Shown here one piece after another: positions 1-12,225 of a stretch of 64,000 nt of DNA. How positions within the stretch are numbered: position 1 is the stretch's first letter; each line of letters begins with the position of its first letter. Below the pieces are notes generated by a model. That model searched no databases and was not told the origin of the DNA. It saw nothing but the letters and a program-made list of their open reading frames with translations. A program made the position numbers and the translations under genes. This stretch comes from Azolla caroliniana (taxonomy: Eukaryota; Polypodiophyta): the NCBI GenBank assembly GCA_043228905.1, contig JBHGNT010000001.1:10540001-10604000 (forward strand). Direction: 5' to 3'.

Positions 1-3000
1 CCAGGTTCTTTGTGTAAGTATGTGGTAAGAGATGAGACCTAAACAGATTGTGATCTGTAGGATTAGGACGGGGCTGATCCTATCACATCTAGAGTGAGCT
101 AGAGAGAAAGATGTATATTTAGCCAACATCAGGTGTATATTAACTAAACATCTGCTAGATAGAAAGAAAGACATAATATCATCAAGTCTATTAGACAAAT
201 CCTTCATATATGAGACAACTGATGACCTGAAGGGACCAATGGAAAAAAATGTGTCAAAACTCATAGGATAAGTTGATGCTGCCCATGTGATTCTCTAAAT
301 TGGAGGTCAACCCTACCTATGCTGATATGTTCAAGTAAACTTTACATTGATCTTTTTCAACCAGATATTTCTATGTTCCCCAATAAAGAAGTTTGAAGAG
401 ATCTCTATTGTCCAATATGGAAGAGTTATTGTGTCTGGCACCCTCCCAAAGGCAAAAGGACCTAAGATCTAAGAGTTTGCTAGTATCGAAATAAGAGCTA
501 AAGGCTTGCTTTGTATGTTTCCTTATTTTATTTTCAAATTTTTCTATGCTTATGGAAATTTCAAAAACATTAGGTTGCCCACTTGACAACCTTGCTCGAG
601 ACGTCTAAGAAACATATGTCGGTCACAATAGTTGATGACCAAGGAGTTAACTTGACATCACTGCCCGATTTCGACTCAGATAGTGAGAGTGGATCCAAGG
701 AGCTTACATCCCTTACTAAATCATCAGAAGATTTTAGCGACATAAGAGATTCGGGCCAAAGTGAATCAGCTTCACATCATGATGTCATTGTGGCGATTGT
801 CAATCCACCCATTGAAGAGGAATTTGAACCTGAACCTATGTTCTTTGTGGAAGAATGTGCGATGTATCCGTTGTTGTTTTTTCAACATTTAAGTAATGTT
901 GATGACCCTTTCTCAATCTCATGCTGGGAGGCAATGAACAACCACACGGGTTCATATGCAGCGGATAGTGGGGATCTCTAGAGTCTATAAGGTAGCTATA
1001 GAGTAGAGTGCAAGTAAGACCATGATAATGGCAGCCATTATAAGCTTTTTATTTTAATATGTATCTACGTATGTGCTATAATATGAAAAGTACAAATGAC
1101 AATTCTAGCTACCATGAGTCTTCGTCTTGTGATGACGGCTGGTAACCTTGCATGCAATGAAAAATGGTAAATTTGTAAAGTGTGGATTCTAGGCTATATA
1201 TAGTTTTTGTCAACCAACAATCATGAGCATCACACTAAGGAAGTGCTTTTTGAGCTCTTGTTATTACCATGTAATTCAATCTTGTGATGTAGCATTACTT
1301 GGAGGTATATCCTGCATATGTATGCTGTTATTTGGTGTGTTCTATATATTTATATATATAAATATATAACTTACATAAAAATGTAATTACAATTTACGAT
1401 TTATTTTGCTCCAATAATGAGCTCTTGTACATTTTCTAGAGGTTTTTGAACGTGTTATTCCCATAATGTCTGAGTCAGTATTATTCGAGTCAATTATCCA
1501 GAAGGTGCTCTATGCTTAAACTATTATAAATTTATTAGCATGATGAAGTCTGCTAATTGTTGACTTTTTTGGGAATTTAATTCCTGCAAATCGGTGGAGA
1601 ATAAGAGATGATTCTTGCCATCTTGTTGTAACAACTATTCCCTAATTCTGTACAAGTATTTTCAACCTATTACACTTGCAAATCCACGTGGCCCACGTGC
1701 AAATCCATTTTTCATATTCTTTTCTTGATGCGCTGCATTGTGCTCATTCTTAGTGATCCTTTACAAGTTATTATGAACATCCAACACGACTCAATTAATT
1801 CGAGTCTATAGTGGTAAAGGTCAAATGAGCTCAACCAATCCTTGGATTATCGTATAATAACAATCCCTGTGATGCCCGTGATGATAACCTTGGCTTGCTC
1901 ATTTCGTTTGGTGTAGGGATGGCTTTAAAGCATAGGGACAAGTGATAGGCATGGCATGGTAGAAACTTTTGGCTTGAGTAGACAAAGAAAGAAAAGGTTT
2001 TTGCATCAAGAATATGTGTGAGGAAGTAATATGTAAACAAGAAATTATTGTTCTCGTTAAACAAATGAAAAGGTTGACAATTTAACATCTTGACTAGCCA
2101 TTTTCATGCAATTTTAGCCTGTATATAAAGAGAGAAGGATAGATTGTATAATGAAGTTAGGTGTTAATGGGGGGACCTAGAATGAGCCATGGGATCAAGT
2201 TAAACAATTGTTACAAGGTAATCTCCCTAGTCATGTAGCTAGGATTTCTGAACTGAAGAACAAAAATAAAAAAATAATGCTTGTTTCCTAATTCTAGTGT
2301 TTGGATCTTTCATGAGTTTGGCATGTGGTCACTGGTCAAGTACACGAGCAAAAAGCATTGTTAATGTGGTTGAGGATTCTGCTCTTGTTAGTTCCTGAAA
2401 ACTTGTTAGGAACTCATAAAAACTATTTCCAATGTCCTAATATGTGGGTCATTCCATGATGACATGTTCTTTTGTTTCTCATATCCTAGCCATATATTCT
2501 CTTTTTCTATTCAAAGCGTAAAGCCAATGCCCAGTTTTTATTTTCAATGTGTTGTGTGGACTTCAATGTGATGGCACATCTTGCTTGACTCAGCATGGGG
2601 TTTCTGATTGCAAGCTAGTTGGCATTTCCTCAGTAATGTTTTCAATATTGAGTATCAATGCAATTTGCAACATTACACAAACTTAGTGCTACGTTGGTTT
2701 GTTCTCTATGTTCTTTGAAACGCCTCCAATATGGCTTAATAAAACATACACAAGCTTATGTTCTCATGCCCTTTTCTTTTCCTCAATGTGCACATCCAAA
2801 TATTGTTCAACATGTCAGCTCGTGAATGAATTCCAAATGTTGTTTTAACGTTTTTAAGGACGAGCATTCCTTAATTTACTTCTATGACCTTACAATAATG
2901 AGGATTAAAAACAGATTGCTAGATCACACCATCTTTATGTTCTTATTTGCCTCTCTATAGCTGTCTTTACTAATGAGGAAATTATTGCAAGTTTCAACCA

Positions 3001-3731
3001 GGAAGGTAGCCAATCACATCTATGAATTTTATTTTCATTTATCTGCTAGGCTTACTGTCCATGTTTCTCTTTTATGAATGTTTTTCCCGTTTCCATAGAT
3101 TCAAGGAATTATATTTCCATATACCAATGCAACCAGCTATTCTACTTTACATAATTTTTGAAGCACATACTCGCAAATGTCTAATTTATGGTATTTTGCC
3201 CTTCCCTTTTACATCTACAAGATATTCGCGTCAATTTACTAAGAGTTGCTACTCTGCTATTCTCACAAGCTTCAAATGTATAAAGCTTACTCTCTGAATG
3301 AACATCCTTAAACACATGCATCAGGAAAGCATCACTAGGTGCACTCTCAAAAGCCTCCATTTTTGTTCTTCCTTACTGTCAAGTGAACAAATAGGTTAGA
3401 TCAAGTTCTATAACTATTATTACAAGTAATGATTGAGGAGAAAAGGTCAGGAAAGGCAAGAATTGTACCACTTATGACACCCATGTGAATCTCTATTTAA
3501 GGTGAAATTTGATCTGTTATCCTCTTCTTTACAACTTTGGAGATATCTTATAATATACACATGGTCTATTGCTACAAAATTTCACCCGTAAACTCTTTCA
3601 TCCTTGTGTTTTACAAGGAAAGACACCATCCTGTTGAACATAACGATATGATCTCGCACATTCTTTTAGGGTATTTGTGTAGAAATAGTCTTTGATTTCT
3701 TCAACATTACAATTGACCTTAAAAACGGTAG
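1..3731. other. Intergenic, no convincing gene
   Basis: This stretch is AT-rich with stops in all frames. The longest open frame (583-981, +, 132 codons) encodes an acidic Ser/Asp/Glu-rich peptide with no domain I recognise and no evident splice context. A 91-codon frame at 3022-3297 (+) is Phe/Tyr-rich and looks random. A short palindromic AT run lies near 1347-1368. The region is probably old transposon debris, but I could not identify a terminal repeat or a coding motif. Confidence 0.5.
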
Positions 3732-6634
3732 CTATTCAGCCTCAGAAACTTGCACTTCAGCTTTGAACCAAGTTGCATCCTTGTGCATGAACTCACAATC
3801 TTTCACAATTTCATCCACATCTTTTCCGAAACAGTCCAAACACATTGCAACCCTTTCCTTCACATCCTTCCTCACACTATGAACTCCAGTATATCTTAAA
3901 ACATAGGTACTTCTCACTGCATTCCAAATCGATAACGATATCCACACTCGAAAAGACGATGGGGGAGTATCCAAAGCAACAAGCAATATGCTCACTCTTT
4001 TCCTGCTAATTGTTCTTACTTGAGCTAACCAGATAAAAACACATCCAGCCATGATAAATCTCTCAGTGAACACTGGCCCACTCGAATCTTGCAAGCATTT
4101 CCATTCTTTGATAGAAATGCTAAAAAGAATCATGCCATGGCATACTGGGGAGGTTACTGAAATGAACTTTACAGGCATCGCATGTCGGCCACGTCTCCGA
4201 AACCTGTTATTGTTACTCATATTGGTCATTTCCATTGCTTCTTTCTCTTCATCAGTAGATGCATGATATAATAGAGCCTCAAGAAGCAAGCCATGTAATG
4301 CATTGCATTCCATTTTACCAAGAAGGGCCTTGATTCGGAACATTTCAATCATTGGCCACCTAATAAGAGGGCCAAACCGATCCCATGCTTCCTTCTCATC
4401 TTGTGTTCCCTTGCAATTTGCTCTTATCCATGTTCTCACAGCATAATAGACAGAATCCTCATATACCACTTGGAGATCATCAGTGGTCAGAAGTGTTTCC
4501 AACACATTTGAAGACAATTTTGCGAGATCTTCTGAATTCTCCCATCGGCTCGAAATCTCTCCATTCATCACCAGAGAGACTCGGAAATGATTGGCTAGAA
4601 AAGCAATGCTTTTTGCCACGAGAGCTTTGAATTCTTCTGTTTGGTTAACTACTGCTGCTGAATCAAGAAAGTAACAACTACTTTCCAGAGAAAGAGGTAA
4701 CAATATCATCCTTTGAAGGCAAAGAGTTCCACAAGATTCTACAAGGAAACGCTGTGATAGGTCCCATACGTGCAAAAGCTCTTCCACCGTATGTGCCTCT
4801 AGTTTATTCGTATACATATACTTGATGAGGTCCACAAAGGATTCTTTTTCTGTGCACAAAAAGCAAAAGAAGCCATTGTTGTGTGAGGAAGAAGATAGTA
4901 AAGGTATATGAAGGCCAAGAATGCCATAAAAGCAAATGAAACAATAGAATGTCAAGCACAATGCAGAAAACTGCAGGAAATTTGTATGTAATCCCCAATC
5001 TCACACATCAGAATGTGTCATATTTCATACTTATTTCATAAAATCCATGATGTACTCCAAAGCTTATTTCATAAAATCCATTGGCAGGATATGAAAGCCC
5101 ATTAAATCCATTAACACATCACAATGTGTCTATGGCTTACAAACAATGCCACTACTGAAAACTGCAATGTAGATGCATGAATCCCAATCTAACACATAAA
5201 AATAACCAGAAGAAAGACATCTATGGTTTATATCAAGCTCCATTTAGAAAACTACAAGAAATCTCTAATCTAATACATCCAAAGGGTCACATCTATGGCT
5301 TAAAAACAAGCTCAAAGTGAAAGCCCCAATCGTACACATCAGAATGGACGGATTGACTACCCAGATGGTTTGCAATCAAGCTCAACACAGAAAACCAAGC
5401 ATGAAATTCCCAATTTAGCGCATCCAATTTGTCAGATTTAATACGAATATTTCTCAATGCATAAAACTATGCATGAAGGTCCTAATCTAACATCAGAATG
5501 ATCAGATTGAAGGCATTTTGTTTAATCAGGTAACCTTCATCCAAAATCTAGAAAATATTGCTCCTACCTTCTGGACTGAGAGCAATCTCGATAACCTTCT
5601 CTGAGCATTCTTTGAAACAATCTCCATCGAAAATCCTTCGAAAATATAATGATTCTTTGCCCAGAATTATCCTATTGACATGAATCTCCTCCCTTTCCTC
5701 TTGTGCTGCAAAAAATACTAGAACACGGATGAATACTACCACAATAACATCTCTTTACAAGTAAAGACATAGAATTTTTTTAAAGAAAAAATGATATGCC
5801 AAATATTTCAAAGAGATCGTATGAAAGGCTACAGATATAACGAAAAATTACAGGAAATGGGATGAAATCCTACACAGACAACAAAAGTTTGCAAGGAATG
5901 GTGCAAAATAATATAGATATAACAAAGTTCATAGTTGAGATCCTACATAGGAAATGAAGGATCTTTTCATTGAAAGAGGATGAATAAATGAACGAAACAA
6001 GACAGAAAGATAAAGTAAAGAAAATATATGAAATCCTACAGATTTGGCCACCTTTTACAAGAAAACGGATAAATTTTTTTAAAAAAAACTATTGAAAGGA
6101 ACGGGATTAAAGAACAAAAGAAGAAACGAAAGAGAAAGAAAGGGCTTACATGAAATTCCATAGTATAACAAATCGTTACAGGAAAATGTACTTGAGCCAA
6201 GGACCTTATAAAAGATTACGAAGATAAGAAAGAAAGAGAAAATGATGAAATCCGACAGAAATAACACGACAAGGATGAATTTCCTACAGATTTAACAAAT
6301 CTTTACAAGACCTGACAATAAAATAAATAACCTAACGGATGAGAATGAATCACAGGGAATAAACGGAGAGAAAGGAAAGAGAAGAGAGGAGGAAGGATCT
6401 ACCTGACAGAGATTTATCGCAGGAGTTACATCTTCTTCGTTTGAGAGCTCGTTCGAGGCTTTGAGGTTTGAGGTCTTCCTCTTCTTCCTCCTCCCCCTCC
6501 TCCTCCTCCTCTTCTTCTTCTTCTTCCTCTTCATCTTCTGAGTTTTTTTCTTCTTCTTCTTCTTCTTGAATGACGAACCTGATCTTGCGGTCTGCGTACT
6601 TGGGATTGTTGAAAGCAAACTCATAATTGCTCAT
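3732..6634 (-). CDS. BTB/POZ-BACK domain protein, POB1/LRB-like (CUL3 adaptor)
   Basis: Three exons read on the minus strand: 6403-6634, 5568-5705 and 3732-4849, with donors TCAG/GTAGAT and GAAG/GTAGGA and acceptors TTGCAG and GCACAG. Both introns are phase 1, and the sum is 1488 nt (495 residues). Exon 1 starts with 'YEFAFNNPKYADRKIRF', like the N-terminus of Arabidopsis POB1/LRB proteins, followed by a Glu/Asp run (about residues 24-54) and a KRRR basic patch. Exon 2 and the start of exon 3 carry the BTB fold ('EEIHVNRIILGKESLYFRRI', 'FVDLIKYMYTNKLEAHTVEE'). A BACK domain follows ('LLTTDDLQVVYEDSVYYAVR'), then a beta-rich C-terminal region. In the family such proteins bring substrates to CUL3 ubiquitin ligases; LRB proteins act in light signalling. 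This function is inferred from family membership. The substrate is unknown, and only the fold and exon structure are seen here. Confidence 0.88.
4975..5530. repeat. Degenerate ~70-80 bp tandem array in BTB intron 2
   Basis: Phrases such as 'CCAATCTAACACATCAGAATG', 'ATCTATGGCTTACAA' and 'CAAGCTCAACACAGAAAAC' recur in the same order about six or seven times, with drift. The array fills most of the intron between exons 2 and 3 of the BTB gene. No coding potential is seen. Confidence 0.7.
5800..6320. repeat. Degenerate tandem array in BTB intron 1
   Basis: A unit like 'ATGAAATCCTACAGATATAA' followed by 'CAAATCTTTACAGGAAA' recurs several times with variable spacers (for example near 5860, 6030, 6150 and 6275). 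It differs from the unit in intron 2. Confidence 0.55.
6468..6570 (-). repeat. Coding GAA/GAG/GAC microsatellite (acidic run)
   Basis: On the plus strand this is a run of TTC/CTC/TCC triplets. It lies inside exon 1 of the BTB gene and encodes an almost uninterrupted Glu/Asp tract. Such triplet runs are prone to length change without a frameshift. Confidence 0.85.
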
Positions 6635-6730
6635 CTCTGTTCGACTCTGACAGACAGACTTGACTGTGGATGCTTTTCTTCCTCAGGGTCTGATCTTCCT
6701 CTCTGAATTCCTCCTCTCTTTGCTGAGAAT

Positions 6731-6731
6731 C

Positions 6732-6765
<34 letters not shown>

Positions 6766-6852
6766 TGATGGTATGATGGTATGATGATGGTATGATGGAT
6801 GATGGTAGGATGATGGTATGATGATGGTATGCTGATGAATGATGGATGATGG
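6731..6852. repeat. TGATGA/TGATGG microsatellite
   Basis: A pure (TGA)n-like stretch is followed by irregular TGATGGTA units. It lies about 100-220 bp upstream of the BTB start codon, probably in its 5'UTR or core promoter. Confidence 0.85.
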
Positions 6853-6960
6853 CGCCCGCCCAACGACAATGGACGGATTGGCCCAACAACAAATAATTTG
6901 GTCGGCCGCCCGCCCGTGACATCTCTCGAGACTTCCGGAACCCTAAACCTTCTCTCCCCC
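6838..6960 (-). promoter_or_regulatory. GC-rich proximal promoter of the BTB gene
   Basis: A local GC-rich island in AT-rich DNA. It holds 'GCGCCCGCCC' and 'GGCCGCCCGCCCG', a TGGGCC-type site II motif (as GGCCCA on plus, near 6879), a TTCCGGAA palindrome (6933-6940, two heat-shock half-sites) and a telo-box-like AACCCTAAAC (6939-6948). The position upstream of the start codon supports a promoter role. The use of individual motifs is inference. Confidence 0.5.
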
Positions 6961-8671
6961 AACACCACCTTATTACAAATTTACATACATAATAGAAATC
7001 CTCCAATTTCCTGAATAAACCCGAACACCGTGACTTCATACCTGGGCATGATTAGAGTGACACTTTTGCCAACCTTAGGCGCGACCCACTCATCTAAGGG
7101 TTTAAAGTGTGATCCATCTTACTAACACTTGACGCTAGGAAATGAACTCCCAAATCGACCTTTTGATGTATTGGAAACACTTGCACCTATCAACAGACTC
7201 TGAGGAGTACCACATGAGATGCATTGTCCACTTGAATGATTTGATTGAGGGTAGGCCAAGCAACGTGATTGGCCAAATTCCAACATAAGACCTGAATGCA
7301 CTACTAGTTGGTGAAAATGAAGGAAAGTATTCTCGTTCCCATGCTTATTAAAGAAATGGCCAAGGCAAAGACACCAACACCAAAGAAGAAAATGTACGAG
7401 TAATTGGTTCACGACACTCACTCGCAAGCCAACAAAGTAAACTCCCAACGTTAGAATAGTTTCAAAACAAGCCCTAACATTGAAAGAAAACAACATATTT
7501 CTTGCAATAGAATCTAGCCCAAAAATAATTGTGTATACTTGGTGTCAGAATGTTCGTTCAAAGAGAGCATCCACCTAGAGTGAGAGCATTGCATTCGTAC
7601 AAAGTACACACTACACCTATATATTTCAAGTTCAATGGAAGGACACCCATAGTGAGAGGAGGGAGTCAAATGACAACAACTTGAAGTGGAGAGGACAATA
7701 CATTATCTAGAAACTTTATTTAGAACAAAACATTATCTACCCAAAAGAACACATCAACTTGGAGCCAAAAGGATGTGGCTTAGGGCCCAATTCAATTACC
7801 CCAACGATCTATGTGAGTAATTCAATTTCCTGTTAGATATAGGCAAAGTCTACAACTTAATATATATTGTGGAACCCCAGATCAAGGTTGGAAAGAGACA
7901 TTGTCAACAAGAGACGATGATTAGTCAACGTATATGCTCGATTAGCAATCACGACTTCAAATCTCATTCCCTCACATACATAGAGAAAAATAGATTTCTT
8001 GGAGCTTGGGTAGCCTCCATTAGAAATTCACTTTTTGCAAGACCATAGACTATATTGCAAAACATCAATCCTCCTTGTTTTTCATATTTATGAATCAACC
8101 ATTCATTATGTGCCAACTAATCCCTTTAATTTTATTACTAATGACCACCCTTCTTAGTATATCTCCTACACTTAAAGATTTATATACATGATCCTATATC
8201 AAGTTATGTGGTCACCCACATAACCTATTTGAATGCGTCGAGAACATAAAACAATATTGTTGGGGATCTAGCTTCATTCTCTAGCCTTAATTATGACCGA
8301 CTCTAGATCATTTGATTGGACAAAGCTTTCAATATTCCCATGCAGCTACAAATAAGTCACCCTTGTTTTTTAGCTTCAATGTGTTGTGCTTGAGGTTGTT
8401 GTTCAATGCTCATCCTACGTGAACTAGGATTCAAATTGTTCATGGGACTCACTTCTATAAATCGCAACATATATATACATGCATGCATACATACATACAC
8501 ACATACTACAATATCAGTACAATGGACAATTTTGGTATTTAGAAATTCGTTGTGCCATAGGATTGTGTAATATATTGTGATAGAATGCTCATTGAAGAGT
8601 CATTTAAACATTTAAGAGAATATAAAGGATAAATCATGTGATGAAGGAAGGATCTCTCCTCCATCACCTAC

Positions 8672-8675
<4 letters not shown>

Positions 8676-8702
<27 letters not shown>
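8676..8702. repeat. (TA)n microsatellite
   Basis: An uninterrupted TA dinucleotide run in intergenic DNA. Confidence 0.9.
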
Positions 8703-11700
8703 CATATTGTACACCCCAAAAGGGAAGCCGATTAAGGGAAGTTTAATTATGAAGTGCTTTGCAGGCTAATTGCTACAAACACCCTCCTCCCATACTCTAA
8801 TTAAGTGCCAACTTAATTAAATTTCTAATGGTCACGATCGTCGATGATTTTTAAAGTAGACTACTAAAGAATTACTCAACTACTCCTTACTAGCCTCTTT
8901 TATTGTACCTGACTTCCTAAATATGCCTCCTTTGAGTTTACTACCCACCGATAAATCCAAATCCCCCAAGATAGGGCATTCAACTTAGTTGAGTCGACCA
9001 ACTTTTGCCCAATAACTTGACAAATGTTGCTTGATAATTGGCCTAAATAGACCTTTGTGACAAGCTCCATTACACCCTACAAGAACATAGTTTGGGGATA
9101 CTATATTATGAATTGAACTAATGATGAGTAAAAGAATAAGAAATTAAGTAGAAGAAAATATTAAGAGTGTTTAACTCCACGGGTCAACCCTAAGTGAAGG
9201 ATATGAGACAAACGTAAAATAACATTGGTGTTACATACCACCCAATATTACCTCATGTTGTACCTTGGTTGTTGAATAATACATTCAAAAAAAAGAGCTT
9301 AGCCTCACAAATAGAGTATTGACAACGTTTCAAGATGTTGTAATGAATGGGGTAGCTAGTCTCCTTTGTATAGTCCAACACCTAAGGCTATCGGACCACC
9401 ACTTGTTCCATGTATCATAGATCCTTATGGGTTGTCCCAGTTCATAGGATAATTGCTTTTCCAACTATCCTCCCCTTAACCCTTAAGGTTAGCTATAAAT
9501 TTGGTCTCAAAGGTTAACCTCGTATTAAGAGTTATGGGAAGAATAACACATCCATCATTGTCATGATTTTCATCATTATTAACAACAATAAAATAGTGAA
9601 CCCCATGTCAAAAAACTCATGGACATCCCACAACCTCCTAGACCCTTTTATAAGCTAGTCAAAGAGGCCTACCTAGAAAAGTGAAGATGTCAAAGAATTC
9701 CATTCAATGTAGAGACCCTAACCTTACTATCCCACCCCAAACTAACTTGGAAGTTGTCTCGCCCACAATCAATCTACATGCCACTTTCCAAGTTGCCATT
9801 GTGTTAGCCAAAATCTTGAAACTAATTGAACTTGCTTGTGATCGCAACATATAGTTCCTCTAAGGAGGTCAAGATTGCTAATGTGACCTCTAGCATTATC
9901 TAAAAGCAGCTAGTGCATGGATGGTCTCTTTGGGATGCATGATGGGGATGACTTTCACTCAATGTAGTGCACTCCAAGAAGAAGTAGATAATTTAAAAGA
10001 TATTTTGTATAACTCCATGTGGTACAACAATATTAACTAGAGGACAAGTTCAATACATAAAGTACAAATTGAAAATACGAGTTGAAATGGTGCAGTGTGG
10101 AGGGATATTTATCTATCTAGCACGAGGCATGTGTCACAATGTTGGTTTTCAAAATGGGTTGCAATAACATCGATGAATTGTGTAACTAGAAACCTAGAAA
10201 TATAAAGGACCAAGAATAATAGGACAAACAGCCTCAATAACTCAGAATAAATTTATATATCTTTGAAAGGTAGTGAATGATGGGATAAGCAAACACAAAT
10301 GAAGTATGATTAGACAGAGTGATGGAAGCATGATCTCACTCCATCTCCACCTCTATAAATGCAAGGGTAATCACCTAGATGCTATTTTCAGGAAACAGAT
10401 GCATTTTAAAAGGTTATGGGATTTGATGCTTATTTTTAGGGATGATGGATGTAACTTTGTAAGATAAGATGGATGTATACAGTTCCCATCATTTTGGAAA
10501 ACAATGTGTGCTAACTTCGTTGTTGGTTTTTCCTGATTTTGAGTTACTGTAATCTGCATATCGCGCTCATGGGATTCGGATGTTATGTCTGTTTCTCCAA
10601 CTTCTGTACCTATTCCTTGTGATCTTATAATACCAAGGCGTATGTTTCATGGAAAAAAGTGGGGCAATCACTTAGATATTAAAGAGAGTAATCGTTGTAA
10701 TATACTAAGGACTCCTAATTTCATTAGGTGGGCGATGTGGTGGTGCATGTTAAAGTAATCTATGGCTGCCATTCATACAAACTCCTTGATCAAGCATCCT
10801 GTGCATAAACCTTTCCTCTCCCTCTACTTTTTTGTGTTGTAATTGTTAACCTCGTGCTTTGGAGTTCTACTTATTAAGTACTTACGTCTAGTAGGACAAT
10901 TTAATTAAGCAAATGCAAAGTATGTATCTAAGTCTAATTTGCATTGAAGCAATAGAGAAAGTTTGTCTTTTGTTGCCCTATGTGATGCTTGAAAATGCAA
11001 GAAGGACAATTTTGGCAACCTGATACCCTACCATAGGCTAGTTTCATTAGAAAGTGGGACGAACAATTCTAACAAATGACCCTTCAACCATCTTACTCTC
11101 TAACCACAATGTGCAGTTAGAGTACATAACCGCCTAGACAATATAAATGTATACCACAACCAACACTTTGTGACCACGATGGACCATTCCTCCAACCATA
11201 AAGGACAAAGGAAGTGAATGGTGTGCAAAGGTGGGAACTCTACCTCTAACACTCCCATCTAATGCCACATGCTTCCCTCCATGTAACATGTTGGAGCCCA
11301 CAACCTAGACAACTTTTACATCTCTTATTTAATATTTGAGGACTGGCACGACCTAGCTAGCTTTCAACAATTTTTCCCTTTGAATTAGAACAATTTCTTA
11401 TGAAAAGTGTAGCAAAATGACGGATAGCTCCACAAACAAGGAAACCACCTATAATCTGTTAACCAAGAGCTCAAGACAAACTACAAGTAGAACCTATACT
11501 TGATCTAGAGGTGGTTCACCCCATGTGTCGTACACAACATGACAATTTGTGCCAATTCAGACACCCTAAAAAAACAAGAGGCCAAAGTCATCCATTCCCT
11601 CACTGCGAAAGAAGTAGGTCATATCAAGGAGGGAATTGAGTGTGGGTATGTTACTCTTGTCAATATACTCCTTTATTAGGTTTATGTGTTACGCAACACC

Positions 11701-12164
11701 TTGGGGCCCATATGCACCAAGATCAAAGAAGCTAATATTGAACCCATGGAAGTTGAACATGTGGGACTTGGTGAAGAAATCTAATCCATCACACCTTACA
11801 TCTAACACACAAATTTCGCCAAATGTTTTTGTTTCCTTTTTGAAAATTATGTCCATGTAAACATGTCATGTGTTATTTGTTGGTAGGGGACATAATTTTA
11901 GTAAAATATGAGAAGAAACCCGAAATGCAATGTAGTATAAATATAGGCTATATGCAGAAGAGCATTTTGGGAGTTAGGAAATTATCTTTCATGATTTCCA
12001 TATTAGGGTGGAGGCTCCAAAAGGAGAATTACATGGTTATTATTGTGGGATCAACTAGTATAAGACCATTCATGGGTTACTTAATAGGTGGAATTAATTA
12101 GAAAACAAAAAATACTTCAAGAAGGGCAAACCATTGATGTAGCCCATTTTGCATAAAAATAAGC

Positions 12165-12166
<2 letters not shown>

Positions 12167-12224
<58 letters not shown>
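12167..12224. repeat. (TG)29 microsatellite
   Basis: A perfect TG run of about 58 bp, the longest dinucleotide run in the window. Confidence 0.95.

Positions 12225-12225
<1 letters not shown>

Noticed and set aside
583-981. Acidic 132-codon frame
   Set aside because: No homology, no start context and no neighbouring exon recognised; kept only as a note.
6292-7039. Overlapping minus frames with poly-Lys/Arg or poly-Ser/His runs
   Set aside because: These are other frames of the GAA and TGATGG microsatellites. Only the POB1-like frame has conserved content and splice sites.
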